A DNA stretch of 64,000 bases from Rhizomys pruinosus (GCA_009823505.1 VZQC01005904.1:230044-294043); one strand, 5' to 3'. Shown: positions 10,576 to 21,243, counted from the stretch's first letter. Numbers and translations: made by a program. Notes: generated from the letters alone by a model not told the origin.

Positions 10576-10925
10576 CAAAGCTTTTGGATCTTATAACATA
10601 TAGTGGCTTAATAATGGAAAACAAGGACTTTGAATATTTTTCTACTGTCATTCCCCAGCATGTGTCAAATTAGTTTATCTTTAGATTGCATTATATTAGA
10701 ATGTTTGTTTTAAGAAATTGCTATTTGAGTTGCTGACTTGAATTTCATAAAGAATCATTAGATAAATTTTGGTTGGGATTAGGACAGAATTTCCAACAAT
10801 TCTGAAGTGGTGTTAAGCATTTTCTACCATTTGTCCCAAATATTTATGTGAAGTAGTGTTTTCAACCTTGGCAGTCATAGAATCATAGTGATCAACTCTG
10901 AAAAATCATTGGGGATACTCTAAGT
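10576..10925 (+). pseudogene. Decayed hAT-type (ZBED/Charlie-like) transposase C-terminus
   Basis: Reading forward with frameshifts and stops allowed, the dimerisation-region signature of hAT transposases appears. 10577-10640 gives a 'KLLDLITYSG..ENKDFEYFSTV' sense, like the 'KL.LW...gnfe.FPtl' block. About 10764-10785 gives FWLGLG (the FW..V block). The frame at 10785-10900 gives EFPTILKWC, a stop, and then YLCEVVFSTLAVIES, matching the family's EYPELSE..LLPFATTYLCE.GFS.L..IK. At least three in-frame stops and one frameshift show it is dead. It may come from a hAT DNA transposon or be a processed copy of a domesticated ZBED gene. The N-terminal domains are missing or unrecognisable. Confidence 0.55.
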
Positions 10926-11453
10926 CCTGTAGAATAAAAACATCTTAATTTTTTATTATTTATTAAGGCCAAGACTTAATTCTTTATGTGAAAATTAATT
11001 AGCACATCTCATTAGTATGAAAATTTGCTTTCATCTTTAATAAATGGTAAAATTTTATATTGACCAAAAATTGCTTTAAAATAAAGGCTCTTAATGATTT
11101 GTTACCAGCAAGTGTTTGATGTGTGTATCTATTTTAAGGATAGCTCCTGGATCATGTAGAAATTTCTCAGATAATAAGGAGTTGCTTCAGATGTTCTTTA
11201 GATTACTCCCAGACAAGATGGAATATAAACGATCAGTACATAGTATAACAATGTACTGTTTCCAGAGTCTAGAGTCACATCCTGGTATGGTCACTTGTCC
11301 TGGTGTGCTAGAGCTCTTGAAAAGGATCTGTTGGTCTCAATTCACTGGTGGGAGCAGTGTCCTTGTTAGTGTCCACATCAGAAACATGTCCTGCCAAAAA
11401 AAAAAAAAAAGTACTGTTTGGGAGATAATGACAAGGAAATAAAAGTCTTTTCA

Positions 11454-11700
11454 GGGGCTGGAGAGATGGCCTAGTGATTAAGAGCACCGACTGCTCTTGC
11501 AGAGGACCTGGGTTTGATCCCCAGCACCCACATGGCGGCTAAGAACCATCTGTAATTCCAATTCCAGGAGAACTCTAGTTCCAGGGGAATCCGACACCCT
11601 CTTCTGATCTCGGCGGCATTGCACAACATGGATGCACAAACCTACATGCAGACAGTACATTCATACACATACAAAAATAAATTAAGAAAATTAAAAAAAA
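11454..11700 (+). mobile_element. B2 SINE with internal duplication
   Basis: Full length: 'ggggctggagagatggccta' (A box), 'ggtttgatccccagcaccca' (B box), then two adjacent 'actcca/attccaggaga' segments, 'ccctcttctgatctc', and a tail 'acattcatacacatac' plus A-rich DNA. Transcribed by Pol III in principle. Confidence 0.92.
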
Positions 11701-11701
11701 C

Positions 11702-11828
11702 TCAAGCTGTCTTAGAACTTACAATGTAGCCTAGGCTGACCCTTCAAACCTGTGACACAATCTTCCTGCCTTGGCCTTCCAAACAAGTGCTGTGATTAGA
11801 AGTGTGAACCATCATCACATCTGGCCAG
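11702..11828 (-). mobile_element. B1 SINE, antisense, diverged
   Basis: 'ctgtcttagaacttacaatg', 'agcctaggctgacccttcaa', 'ccttggccttccaaacaagt', 'gctgtgattagaagtgtgaa': the B1 complement with many substitutions. It abuts the A-rich tail of the preceding B2. Confidence 0.7.
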
Positions 11829-11910
11829 ACTCAAATTTTAAAGTATTTTCGACCCATGGCTGGTTGGATGCTCAGATGTGGAATCTGCAGATACAGGGTG
11901 TCACAGTCCA
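11827..11910 (+). mobile_element. MER2/Tigger-type fragment, 3' end
   Basis: 'aaagtattttcgacccatgg', 'ctggttggatgctcagatgt' and 'ggaatctgcagatacagggt' follow the MER2 3' terminal region. Same orientation as 9725-9855, consistent with one element split by about 2 kb of later insertions. Confidence 0.6.
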
Positions 11911-12384
11911 TCTAGCGGATGAGGGTCTGGGTGAGTGACTTTGTGCCATTCCAGACATGAGCCATGCATCAAATACTTTGCAGCTACACAAGGACCACTA
12001 TGGTCAGGTTTTATGAAAATGCAGAGGTTTAGAAGTATGCTATAAATGAATGGACAAAAGAATGTTTAAATGACCTCATCAAGGTGTATATGGTTAAAAA
12101 AAAAAAAAAAGAAAACAGAGAACAACTAGCTATACTGGAACATACAGAAAACTTCAAATCAATTCCCACAGTAGAAAGCAGATTATGGATTCTCTGGCCA
12201 CAGTCAGATAAAGCTTGGCTCACCTAAAAAAAAAGATAGCCAAATAAACCACAATGTGATATAGCTCTTGGCCAAATGAAAACCCCTTGCAAAGCTCTAA
12301 GGCTTTGGCGAACAAAGACTGATTCAGAGAGTTAAACAAAGAGAAGGGCCACATCCATGGACCTTGTCCTCTAAAAACTCTCAC

Positions 12385-12625
12385 CAGGGCCAGGGAGATA
12401 GTTTGGTTGCTAAAGTGCTTGCCATGCAAGCATGAGGTCCTGGCATCTGATACAGCGCATCCTTGTGGGTGTGGGTGTGCACCTGCGAACCCAGCTCTGC
12501 AGAGGTAGAGACGGGAGGATCTCTGGGGCTCTTTGAACAGCTAGTCTAGACAAATTGGCAAGCTCCAGGTTCCGTGAGAGATCATCTCAAAAAATAAGGC
12601 AGAAAAGAATGCCTGAAGTTGATCT
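12385..12625 (+). mobile_element. B4 SINE
   Basis: Head 'ccagggagatagtttggttg' and 'taaagtgcttgccatgcaag', then a B1-like body 'gtgggtgtgcacctgcgaac', 'cagctagtctagacaaattg', 'gcaagctccaggttccgtga' and a tail that becomes the CT/CA microsatellite. The layout is that of B4. Confidence 0.8.
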
Positions 12626-12629
12626 CTCT

Positions 12630-12698
<69 letters not shown>

Positions 12699-12710
12699 TA
12701 CACACACATA
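12625..12710. repeat. (CT)n(CA)n microsatellite
   Basis: An uninterrupted CT run of about 50 bp followed by a CA run, in the tail of the B4 element. Confidence 0.97.
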
Positions 12711-12904
12711 AATTCTCAGAGCTAAGACAGAATCAGTGATTCCACTGGGATTGAATTCCTGTCTGTCTCCCCAGTTTGCTCATCTTTCAATTAAGACACA
12801 AGAAAGGGTAGACTTGATAAAGCATTTCCCATTGTCATGCAAATATATGGTTCCATTCAAATATTCTCACACTTAACACAGCCAGTCACCTCAGGGGCCA
12901 CAGA

Positions 12905-13078
12905 GTATGAAGAGAAAGCTGTGATTCAAATCTGGCTTTGCATTCTTTGCTGTGATGATTAAGAAGTGTTACCTCTCTGAGCCTGGTTGATTCAGCTGTA
13001 AGAACAGGTTTGTAATCCCTAGGAAAGAGGATCACCTGCAGAAGACCCCAGCACAGTGCTTGGCTCCTGAGAATGTAG
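12905..13078 (+). mobile_element. MIR SINE
   Basis: 'ctgtgattcaaatctggctt', 'gttacctctctgagcctggt', 'agcacagtgcttggctcctg' in MIR order and orientation. One of the better-preserved MIR copies here. Confidence 0.7.
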
Positions 13079-13710
13079 ATACGGAGCCCACACAGTTGTT
13101 ACAGCGATCTTTGCATGGAAATATGCTTGAAATCTTATCTGCAAAATAAATTTCACCGTACAAATTGGACTAATAAGCCCATGGAGCTAAGCTGTACTCA
13201 TCGAAAGGGCCAGCTTTTTCTACAGAGATTGGCACTGCGATGAGTCCAGGAATCACCAAAGGTAAGACTTGGGGGCGGGGTGGGGGAGTCAGGAGCTCTA
13301 AATGTCCACTCAGGCACAGAGCTTTCTGCTCAGGGAAGTCCTCCAGAATTCTCTCCAATAAGGATTTTTGCAGGCTGCTTGGGGTAGCTTCCCCCAAACA
13401 TAAACTGATTGTGCATCTTGCATGCTGTGCACAATCCCTGTGCAAAGCCTGGAATCCTCTGGTCCTAAAGGACATGTGATTATGTTACAAATGTCTTGTT
13501 CCCCGTCTTCCCATTCTCTCTCTAGGCCTCTTCCCTTCTTGGTAAGAGCCCACGGAAGACTCCTTCTCTTTCGTAACTAGCAGAAAAGCCAGATTCTATG
13601 TTCCCAGCCTCAAAGCAATTCACTAATGCTGAAGCCCCCTAATGGGGTCACTTGTCCTTCAAAGATGTTCATTTTGTTTTCTTTACCTTTGCCTGCCATT
13701 CTAAATTCTT
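13079..13710. other. Unique sequence, no gene seen
   Basis: A donor-like 'aaaggtaagact' occurs at about 13257-13268 after a short ATG frame, but there is no acceptor or conserved coding stretch to support an exon. Confidence 0.45.
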
Positions 13711-13713
13711 TTG

Positions 13714-13864
13714 GGGGGAGGGGTCTTTTGGGGACAGGGTCAGCCTGTAGCCCCAGCTGGTCTGGAACTTGCTATATAGACCAGGCTGGACTTGAACTCA
13801 CAGAGATCCGCCTGCCTCTGCCTCTGGAGTGCTGGGATTAAAGGCGTGCATGCCATGCCCAGCC
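13714..13864 (-). mobile_element. B1 SINE, antisense
   Basis: 'ggggacagggtcagcctgta', 'agaccaggctggacttgaac', 'agatccgcctgcctctgcct', 'gctgggattaaaggcgtgca': a well-preserved B1 complement. Confidence 0.9.
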
Positions 13865-15940
13865 TGCCTTTCTAAATTCTAAAGGAAAGCAACACCTGAT
13901 TAAGATCAACCATTAGGGGCACATCTTCCAGGAGAAAGAAAAGAAGAGAAACATTGGTTAAAAGTCCTAACCACTACCCTTCCTCCCTTTCACTTTACAA
14001 AGCCCAGAACACGTGGCGATCTTCAGATAACAGCAGAATGTGTCAAATCAAGCTAGCCTTAAGTTTCCCATATAAGATCTTGTTGCAGGGTTGTTAGTTA
14101 CAATGGTCCTTGGGATAACAATCTGGCCATTTTCCAACCCAGTAGTTCATCATGATAAAGTATTTTTCCTCTGTCACAGCCTTGCCTCTTGGCTAATTAG
14201 CTTTCATCATGTGATGAACAGACCAAGCTTTAGGCTGTGACAATATCGCTGTTTTATCTTCCAGCCATTCCTGTGATTTCTGTGCTAAGATTAGACTCAT
14301 GGTGTTTGAGAATTTTCCCAGAATTGACACAGAGATGAAGGCACTGTGCAGGCCTCAGGCTCGGGACTTCAGCTGGATTCTCCTGTCAGTTCATCCAGTG
14401 TCTACGTTTTAGTCAACAACGACCAGACCATAACAGAGGCCAGGCTAAGGTCGAGCCTCTGGTCTTGTAAAAAGACTCTCATTCACCATGCTGTCCTTCT
14501 TCCCATCATTCTTTTGGAGTGCAATAAGATGCTTGCTTCATCCAGACTTGCTGCTTAGGGCCTGGCAGAACAGTGTTCTCTGTGTGCTTTCCAACAAAAG
14601 CCACTAGCAAGCTGCTATCAGGAGTCCTTTTCCTAATATTGTCCCATCCCAATAGAGGCCATCGTAGCAGAGGGTAAGGGTCAGGCCCAAGGACTAATGG
14701 GGATGTCACCAGAAGGAGAGACACAGTTGGCTATGTCTGGCTTCCCATCCAAGGCACAGAAACAACACAATTTAAGAACACAACTGCATATGAAACTGTC
14801 CCATCTGCAAAAGTTTCAGACAAATGTAGAGATCTGTCCTGCGCTGGTTCCCTCAGGTCCCACTGTGGAATTCTTCAGTGGACTTCCTCCTACTATTGTT
14901 GTCCTTTTTGGACCCCTCCTCCCCATTCCAACTAAGAAACACATTGATATTCATGCTGTCAAATCCTTTTTACAAAAGCAAAGCACAGCTAAAGCTGTGC
15001 AGAAGAGCAAACTTGATAACACTGTTTTCCTTCCATTTCTGCCTTCTCAGTCTCCCACTCTCTGCCGCGTGGCCTTCGTCGCTGCAGCAACAGCCACACA
15101 ATGTGAGATGAGGGCTAAGACAAGGTTGCTGGGAAAACCAAAGGCTGACGAATTCTTGGAGAAAGCTTTGCAATACCCCTTTGTGTTTTCCGGGTTGGGG
15201 TCATGAGGGTCAGTCCACATACATGTGACTCAAATCTTTTCCTCTGGGTAAGTCTCCTGAAAGGAGAACATGGTAACATTTAAGTGGCTATAGGCCAACT
15301 CTTCTCTGGAGAAAAATATAGTCAAAGCTCATTTAACAACAAGGATAAGTTCTGAGAAATGTGTCACTGATTGCAGCTTTCTGGAAACATCTTTGAGTGT
15401 ACTTATATCGGCCAAGCTAGCTGAGAGGTCACTAAACTATATGATGTTGCAGGACAATCTTCATATATGCGGTCCAACATTTCACTGCAATGTCCTTGTG
15501 CAGTATGTGACTATCCTGCCACCCCATATGGCGATTCTGTGACTCCTGAACCCTCTGTCCACGGTGACCCTGTACTGATCCTGATGAGCTTCGCAGAGGA
15601 GGAAAAGCCTGTGGCTTTGGATTCCTGCAGCTCCTGGCAGCCTCCACCACCCAATATATCACCCAGGGGGTCACTGCAGTCACACCATGCATTTTGCTCT
15701 TCCCTGCCATTTTGAGTTTCTTCTAATGCTGTTGCTGTTTAGTAAAGACTGTCACCAATGTGTACATGAGTGTGTACATGAATGCCCCATAGTCCTCAGC
15801 CCCTCAGCTGCCCCTGGAAGTGGTCCTCACATCTTCCACAGAATCACTCTCAATTCCTGTGTGGTCTTCACTAGAATGCCTCATTTGATGCGCCAAACTC
15901 ATAGTACCTCAATTGGGAAATTCAATACACAATATCCTAC
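13865..15940. other. Unique sequence, no gene seen
   Basis: The 169-residue ORF at 14697-15206 has no recognisable domain, no Kozak-type context and AT-rich codons like its surroundings, so I treat it as chance. No transposon was recognised. Confidence 0.5.
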
Positions 15941-15949
15941 ACCCCATAT

Positions 15950-16226
15950 CTTTATCAAATCTTAATCTTTTTCCATTATTTATCCCAGGGCTTTAAAAAT
16001 AATACAGAATACATTACAAACATACTGAAGCCCTCCTCTTAGATCTCATTCTCCATCTCTATACCCCAGGTGTGTCACATCTTTGAATTACTGTGCATGA
16101 ATCTCAAATGCATTTTAATAGATTATCCTAAGGTTCATCCATAAAAATATATAACATCACTTTATGATTTAAAATTTTATATAAATCTATTCTGCTCTTT
16201 GGGTTTTGCTGCTCACAGTTGCTTTT
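15950..16226 (-). mobile_element. Old L1 fragment, antisense (left part)
   Basis: AT-rich sequence with 'tatataaatctattctgctc', 'tttgggttttgctgctcaca' and 'gatttatccatgtag' resembles the complement of an ancient L1 3' region. It continues after the B2 at 16244-16487. Confidence 0.45.
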
Positions 16227-16504
16227 AGATTTATCCATGTAGAAGGGGCTGGAGAGATAGCCTAGCGGTTAAGAGCACCTACTGCTCTTACAGAGGACCC
16301 GGGTTCAAACCCCAGCACCCACATGGCAGATGAGAACCGTCTGAAACTCCAACTCCAGGAGCACTCCAGTTCCAGGGGAATCCGACGCCCTCTTCTGACC
16401 TCCGTGGCATTGCACGACACGGGTGCACAAACTTGCATGCAGATAGTACATTCATACACATACAGAAATAAATAAAATTAAAAAAAAAGATTTATCCATG
16501 TAGA
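16227..16504 (+). mobile_element. B2 SINE (internal duplication) with 17-bp TSD
   Basis: B2 body 16244-16487, with 'ggggctggagagatagccta', 'gggttcaaaccccagcaccc' and the doubled 'aactcca..ccagga' segment. It is flanked by identical copies of 'agatttatccatgtaga' at 16227-16243 and 16488-16504. This long, perfect target duplication means a recent L1-mediated insertion into the old L1. Confidence 0.95.
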
Positions 16505-16800
16505 TACACATTGCTCTAACTCCTATAATTTAACAGCTATATACTATTTTGTTGAGAGTTGTCATGATTAATTTATCTAGTTCATGTTGATGCTTTGTTG
16601 TTGTTGTTGTTGATGATGATGATGCTTTTTTTTTTTTTAAGTGCCCTTTCCTTCTTACTGCTACTGAAAATGATACTGTGAATATCTGTGCACATGTGTG
16701 AGGATTTCTCCAACCAGAAGCTCGGCTCCTCGCAGGGAAGGCAGCAGTCTGCACTCCCAACACTTGGCATTGATAGACAAATACTTTGGCCAATATGATG
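16505..16800 (-). mobile_element. Old L1 fragment, antisense (right part)
   Basis: Continues the element left of the B2: 'acattgctctaactcctata', 'atactattttgttgagagtt', 'actgctactgaaaatgatac', 'tgtgaatatctgtgcacatg'. Includes (TTG)n/(ATG)n at about 16593-16625. Confidence 0.5.
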
Positions 16801-16802
16801 CA

Positions 16803-17062
16803 GAAAAGTTTACGCTTAATTTTATTGGTCAACTTGTCTGAGCTATTTCTGTGAGGGTGTTTTAGGGTGAGATTAATATTTAAATTAGTGAAAGCTTAAA
16901 TAGAATAGAAATCTAGGCTCCTCAAGCAAGAAGAAATTCTTCAGCAAGGCCTGCTTTGGACTGTGGCACAAACTTTTCGGGTCTTCCTTAGGCCTCCATC
17001 CTGATGTTCTTCCAAGTTGAACTCCAGCACTGTTTTCTTCTCTGAAGTCTGATGACCTCCCT
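16803..17062 (+). mobile_element. MLT2-like ERVL LTR fragment
   Basis: 'cttaattttattggtcaact', 'tctgagctatttctgtgagg', 'gtgttttagggtgagattaa', 'gcaaggcctgctttggactg': MLT2-type order (tgtcaactt..tctgtgagggtgtt..agattaa). Truncated at the 3' side. Confidence 0.65.
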
Positions 17063-17063
17063 T

Positions 17064-17312
17064 AAGAAATGCAGATGCGGGCTGGAGAGATGGCCTAGTG
17101 GTTAAGAGCGCTGACTGCTCTTGCAGAGGACCTAGGTTCGATCCCCAGCACCCACATGACGGCTAAGAACCATCTATAACTCCAGTTCCAGGGAAATCTG
17201 ACGCCCTCTTCTGACCTCCTCGGAATGCACGACAAGGATGCACAAACCTACATACAGACAGTACATTCATACACATAAAAAATAAATAAAATAAAAAAAA
17301 GAAATGTAGATG
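17064..17312 (+). mobile_element. B2 SINE without duplication, TSD with one mismatch
   Basis: Body 17078-17298. Only one 'aactccagttccaggg' segment follows the B box. Flanked by 'aagaaatgcagatg' and 'aagaaatgtagatg' (17299-17312). Confidence 0.92.
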
Positions 17313-17339
17313 TGCCAGCTTCCATAATCACACGAATCA

Positions 17340-18705
17340 ATTCCTTAAAATAAGTGAGACAGAAGGCTCGTAGGTGACAGGTGTTACTAAAAGGGGAATG
17401 GATAAGGCCTTTGTTTCCCTCCCAGAACCTTAAGGTAAGACCCTATTGCTGAAGACAGGACATACTTTGGAGACTGGATCTTGAGCAATGGAGCTGGATC
17501 TGACCCGGAAGCCACCACCCCTGAAAGCTAGCTCTCACGGCTGGGGAGAGCACTATGCAAGCCACTAAGGGAGATCATCAACAGATGGTCCAACATCAGC
17601 CTCAAGACCAAATGTCAATGTCAATGACCAGCACAGCATATGACATCCGCGCAATAGTGGCATGTCTATCTTGGAGGAAATCGATGGCTGACCAATTGGA
17701 CTTAAAGCCACTCAGTGGGAGGAAACTCATGTGTGGTAATGTTAACATAGCCAGATGCACACATCTGGCAAGGTCATAGAGCTTATACAATTCCACAAGG
17801 TAGACACACTCCTAGGCTAAGGTAACATTTTACTAACTCCAAAAGACGTATCCTTATATTTTAGACAAATATCCCAGACACCACTCAGAAAAGAAGCTTC
17901 CTTTGTTCTAGATGAGAATAGTACAGAGTCCCACAAGTGGACACACACAGACATGGTCTATGAATGGCTTCTGCCCAGGCGACACATCTGCAATGCAGCC
18001 TTTACACACAAGACCCAAGCATCACAGACCCAACCCAGTTAAGAAGGCATTAACTACCTCTTAACACTCGTTAAGGAAACTCCTGCATACAACAGGAGAC
18101 CAGGAACCCAAAAAGGCCTGAATGGCCAAATAGTAAAGATTAGGAGTCTACAGAGTGTGGTTCCATGGACAGGCTTCCTATATTCAGCTTCATCCATCTA
18201 GGGCTCAGGGAATATTGCACAAGAAGGGGTGGAAAGATTATAAGAGCCAGGGTGATGCACAACTAAATGGAAATGAATCCTACAAGCTCCTGGGACCTGG
18301 TTCATATGAACCTACATTGGTATCAGTATGTGCAAGACCCATGCAAGCTCAGCTGGACAAAAACCCAACATAGAACTGTAGAAATGGGTAGCAGAGCCCA
18401 ACCTTGGCTGAGGAAATATTGGCAGCAGGTTGTGGTAAGGAAGACCTGGCCTTCTTTAGAAACGAGACTCCTGATAGGCTGACTAGAGCTCAGTGGAGGA
18501 GCTGGTACCGAGGAGTGAGTGCGGAGAGTGATTTGGCACAATGGATTCTAGCGGGAATGGCGAATGGCGGAAGGTGTGAGCTCCGGCAAGGGGAGGGGGC
18601 GGCGGGAGGGCGCCAAGGGAGAAGCGGGTATAATGGTGATTAAGACTGACTGAAAATTTAGGTGCGAACCTCATTAAAAATTCAATAAAAAATAAAATAA
18701 ACGTC
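17340..18705 (+). mobile_element. Retroposed unit with A-rich tail, possibly L1 3' UTR-like
   Basis: About 1.35 kb with a GC-rich block near its end (18540-18640, including 'gagggggcggcgggagggcg') and a terminal 'attcaataaaaaataaaata' carrying AATAAA. The start ('ccttaaggtaagaccctatt', 'actttggagactggatcttg', 'agctagctctcacggctggg') recalls a repeated rodent sequence from L1 3' regions as I remember it. I cannot name it. Short ORFs inside show no family motif. It could instead be a processed noncoding transcript. Confidence 0.4.
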
Positions 18706-18754
18706 CTTCCATGTATGCGTACATCCAGTTGCCCTGGTTTCTCCCTGATGAGTA

Positions 18755-18835
18755 TAGATGGTATCTTTCTCTGCTTTCTCTTGCTATAACAATGTACAAG
18801 AGACAGCGTGATCTATAAAAACTAGAAACTTCTGG
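18755..18835 (-). mobile_element. MaLR-type LTR fragment, antisense
   Basis: 'ttgctataacaatgtacaag' followed by 'agcgtgatctataaaaacta' resembles the antisense 3' end of a MaLR LTR. The downstream part (after 19646: 'tctaaaagctgggacatctt') may be the continuation, split by three B2 insertions. Confidence 0.45.
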
Positions 18836-19122
18836 GGCTGGAGAGATAGAAAAACTAGAAACTTCTGGGGCTGGAGAGATAGCCTAGCGGTTAAGAGCAC
18901 CGACTGCTCTTGCAGAGGACCCGGGTTCGATCCCCAGCTCACACACATGGCAGCTGAGAACCGTCTGTAACTCCAATTCCAGGAGAACTCCAGTTCCAGG
19001 GGAATCCGAGACCCTCTTCTGACCTCCGCGGCATTGCATGACACGGGTTCACAAACCTGCATGCAGACAGTACATTCATACACATACAAAAAATAAATAA
19101 AATTTAAATAAACTATAAACTT
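18817..19122 (+). mobile_element. B2 SINE with duplicated 33-bp 5' end
   Basis: The 33 bp at 18817-18849, which include target flank plus the first 16-17 bases of B2, are repeated exactly at 18850-18882. The second copy continues into the full B2 (internal duplication present). The 3' flank 'aactataaacttct' matches the 5' flank 'aactagaaacttct' with one mismatch, so the target duplication is intact. Confidence 0.93.
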
Positions 19123-19127
19123 CTTTT

Positions 19128-19339
19128 TAAAATATTTTATTTTTTTATTTTATTGCCTGCATGTGTGTAAGTGTACCTGCATCATATAGTGCCCACAGAA
19201 GTCAGAAGAGGGTGTCGGATCTCCCTGGAACTGGAGTTGCAGATGGTTGTTAGCTGCTTTATGGGTGCTGGGAACTGAACCCAGTTCCTCTGCAAGAACA
19301 GCCAGTGCTCTTAACCACTGAGCCATCTCTCCAGCCCCC
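19128..19339 (-). mobile_element. B2 SINE, antisense, older type
   Basis: 'gaagagggtgtcggatctcc', 'ggaactggagttgcagatgg', 'gggaactgaacccagttcct', 'ccatctctccagcccc'. Single inner segment. Its tail lies toward the preceding B2. Confidence 0.92.
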
Positions 19340-19356
19340 AAAACTAGAAATTGATT

Positions 19357-19646
19357 TGGATTAATATTCTTTTTAATTTTTATTTTTTATTATTTAATTT
19401 TTATTTTCTATTATTTATGTGTATGAATGTACTGTCTGCATGTAGGTTTGTGCACCCGTGTCGTGCAATGCTGTGGAGGTCAGAAGAGGGTGTTGGATTC
19501 CCCTGGAACTGGAGTTCTCCTGGAATTGGAGTTACAGATGGTTCTCAGCCGCCATGTGGGTGCTGGGGATTGAACCCGGTCCTCTGCAAGAGCAGTCAGT
19601 GCTCTTAACCACTAGGCCATCTCTCCAGCCCCTGGATTAATATTCT
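19357..19646 (-). mobile_element. B2 SINE, antisense, 14-bp TSD
   Basis: Body 19371-19632 with the doubled inner segment ('ggaactggagttctcctgga' then 'attggagttacagatgg'). Flanked by perfect 'tggattaatattct' at 19357-19370 and 19633-19646. Confidence 0.95.
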
Positions 19647-19759
19647 AAAAGCTGGGACATCTTGAACATGGTATTAGCATGTGGGGAGTATCTGGTACTA
19701 CATCATGCATGATGGGAGATGCCATGTTGCAGAACAAAACAAGCCATGCTGTCTGAGGT

Positions 19760-20046
19760 TTCTCTTCCTTTTTCTTTCTTTCTTTTTAAATAATCTTTTT
19801 TAAAAATATTTTTATTTATTTATTTATTATTTTTTAGGTGTATGAGTGTACTGTCTGTATGTAGGTGCACCCTTGTCATGCAATGCTGCGAAGGTCAGAA
19901 GAGGGCGTCAGATTTCCCTGGAACTGGAGTTAAAGACGGTTCTTAGCCGCCATGTGGTGTTGGGAATCGAACCCAGGTCCTCTGCAAGAGCAGTCGGTGC
20001 TCTTAACTGCTGAGCCATCTCTCCAGCCCCCTTCTCTTCCTTTTTC
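19760..20046 (-). mobile_element. B2 SINE, antisense, 15-bp TSD
   Basis: Body 19775-20031, single inner segment ('ggaactggagttaaagacgg'). Flanked by 'ttctcttcctttttc' on both sides. Confidence 0.94.
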
Positions 20047-20299
20047 ATAAAGTCTCTGATGTCATCATGAGCATCATCTGATCTTCATTGCTTCTGAAGT
20101 ACTCTTCTTCAAATTCTGCTAAACACATGAACTCAGGAATTAAGTTTTCAACGCATGAAGTTTGGGGAACACATTGGCACCATTGCAGAACTGCCACCTC
20201 TGTGTACATATGTGTGTATACACCCCTGGTTACTAAGAGGCCGACAGCTGGGCAGAGACCCCTTTGCTATTTCTTGCCGGCTCTGCATTTTCTCCATGC

Positions 20300-20566
20300 C
20301 CTTTGGTTCGTTTTTTTCTCACTAAACCATTACTTTTCCCCACTGATTTACGGGTGTTCATATAGCCTGGATTCTGGCCTTTCGTCAACTGTATGATTGC
20401 ATCGCCAACATGTTTATAACCTGATAGCTGGCATTTTTATGAATGTCTTTTAAAATGTTTCCTATAAAAATATTTACTATCCTAAATAGTCTATCAATTT
20501 TTGCATCAAGTTTTGTCTTCTTATACCCAGTTTAAGAAAAAAAAAACTAACTTCTTACTCTGAGTT
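20300..20566 (-). mobile_element. Ancient L1, antisense
   Basis: 'tgttcatatagcctggattc' and 'ggcctttcgtcaactgtatg' match the antisense L1 ORF2-type stretch 'tattctggatattagccctttgtcag'. Continues in the gaps between the following B2 copies. Confidence 0.55.
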
Positions 20567-20852
20567 CAGAAAGGTTTTCTTTGTTTTTAAATTAAAAAAA
20601 ATTTTTTAAATTTATTTCTGTATGTGTATCAATGTACTGTCTGCATGCAGGTCTGTGCACCCGTGTCGTGCAATGCCGCGGAGGTCAGAAGAGGGTGTTG
20701 GATTCCCCTGGAACTGGAGTTCTCCTGAAATTGGAGTTTCAGACGGTTCTAGGCTGCCATGTGGGTGCTGGGGATCGAACCCAGGTCCTCTGTAAGAGCG
20801 GTTGGCGCTCTTAACTGCTAGGCCATCTCTCCAGCCCCAGAAAGGTTTTCTT
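20567..20852 (-). mobile_element. B2 SINE, antisense, 15-bp TSD
   Basis: Body 20582-20837 with the doubled inner segment. Flanked by 'cagaaaggttttctt' at 20567-20581 and 20838-20852. Confidence 0.95.
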
Positions 20853-20944
20853 ATTATATTTTCTTCTGAATTATTTGGAGTTGTTACTATTCATTAGTTT
20901 GTTTTGCATATATTGTGGTAGAAGGATCTAGTAATTCTCTTTTA

Positions 20945-21170
20945 AAATATTTATTATTTAAAATTTTTTTAATTTTTTATGTGTATGAATGTACTGTCTG
21001 TATGTAGGTTGGTGCACCCGTGTTGTGCAATGCTGCGGAGGTCAGAAGAGGGCGTTGGATTCCCCTGGAACTGGAGTTAAAGACGGTTCTCAGCCACAAT
21101 GTGGGTGCTGGGAATCGAACCCGAGTCCTCTGCAAGAGCGGTCGGTGCTCTAGGCCATCTTTTCAGCCCC
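20945..21170 (-). mobile_element. B2 SINE, antisense
   Basis: Single inner segment ('ggaactggagttaaagacgg'). The A-box side is deleted ('gtgctctaggccatcttttc' lacks the 'ttaaccgc' block), so Pol III activity is unlikely. Confidence 0.92.
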
Positions 21171-21207
21171 AAAGTATTTTTACTTTTTATGTGTATGAGT
21201 GTATTGA

Positions 21208-21243
<36 letters not shown>

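Noticed and set aside
11454..11530. tRNA-like A and B boxes here and at every B2, ID and B4 copy
   Set aside because: They belong to SINE heads. No acceptor or anticodon stem can be folded, so no tRNA gene is called.
13240..13479. Short ATG frame with a donor-like 'aaaggtaagact' nearby
   Set aside because: A single consensus donor is common by chance. No matching acceptor, exon conservation or protein similarity was visible.
14697..15206. 169-codon ORF in unique DNA
   Set aside because: No domain, no repeat or splice context, and composition like the flanks. A chance frame of this size is expected in 64 kb.
18500..18650. GC-rich patch that could be a small CpG island or promoter
   Set aside because: Only about 100 bp, lying at the end of a retroposed unit before its A-rich tail. 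Better explained as part of that unit.
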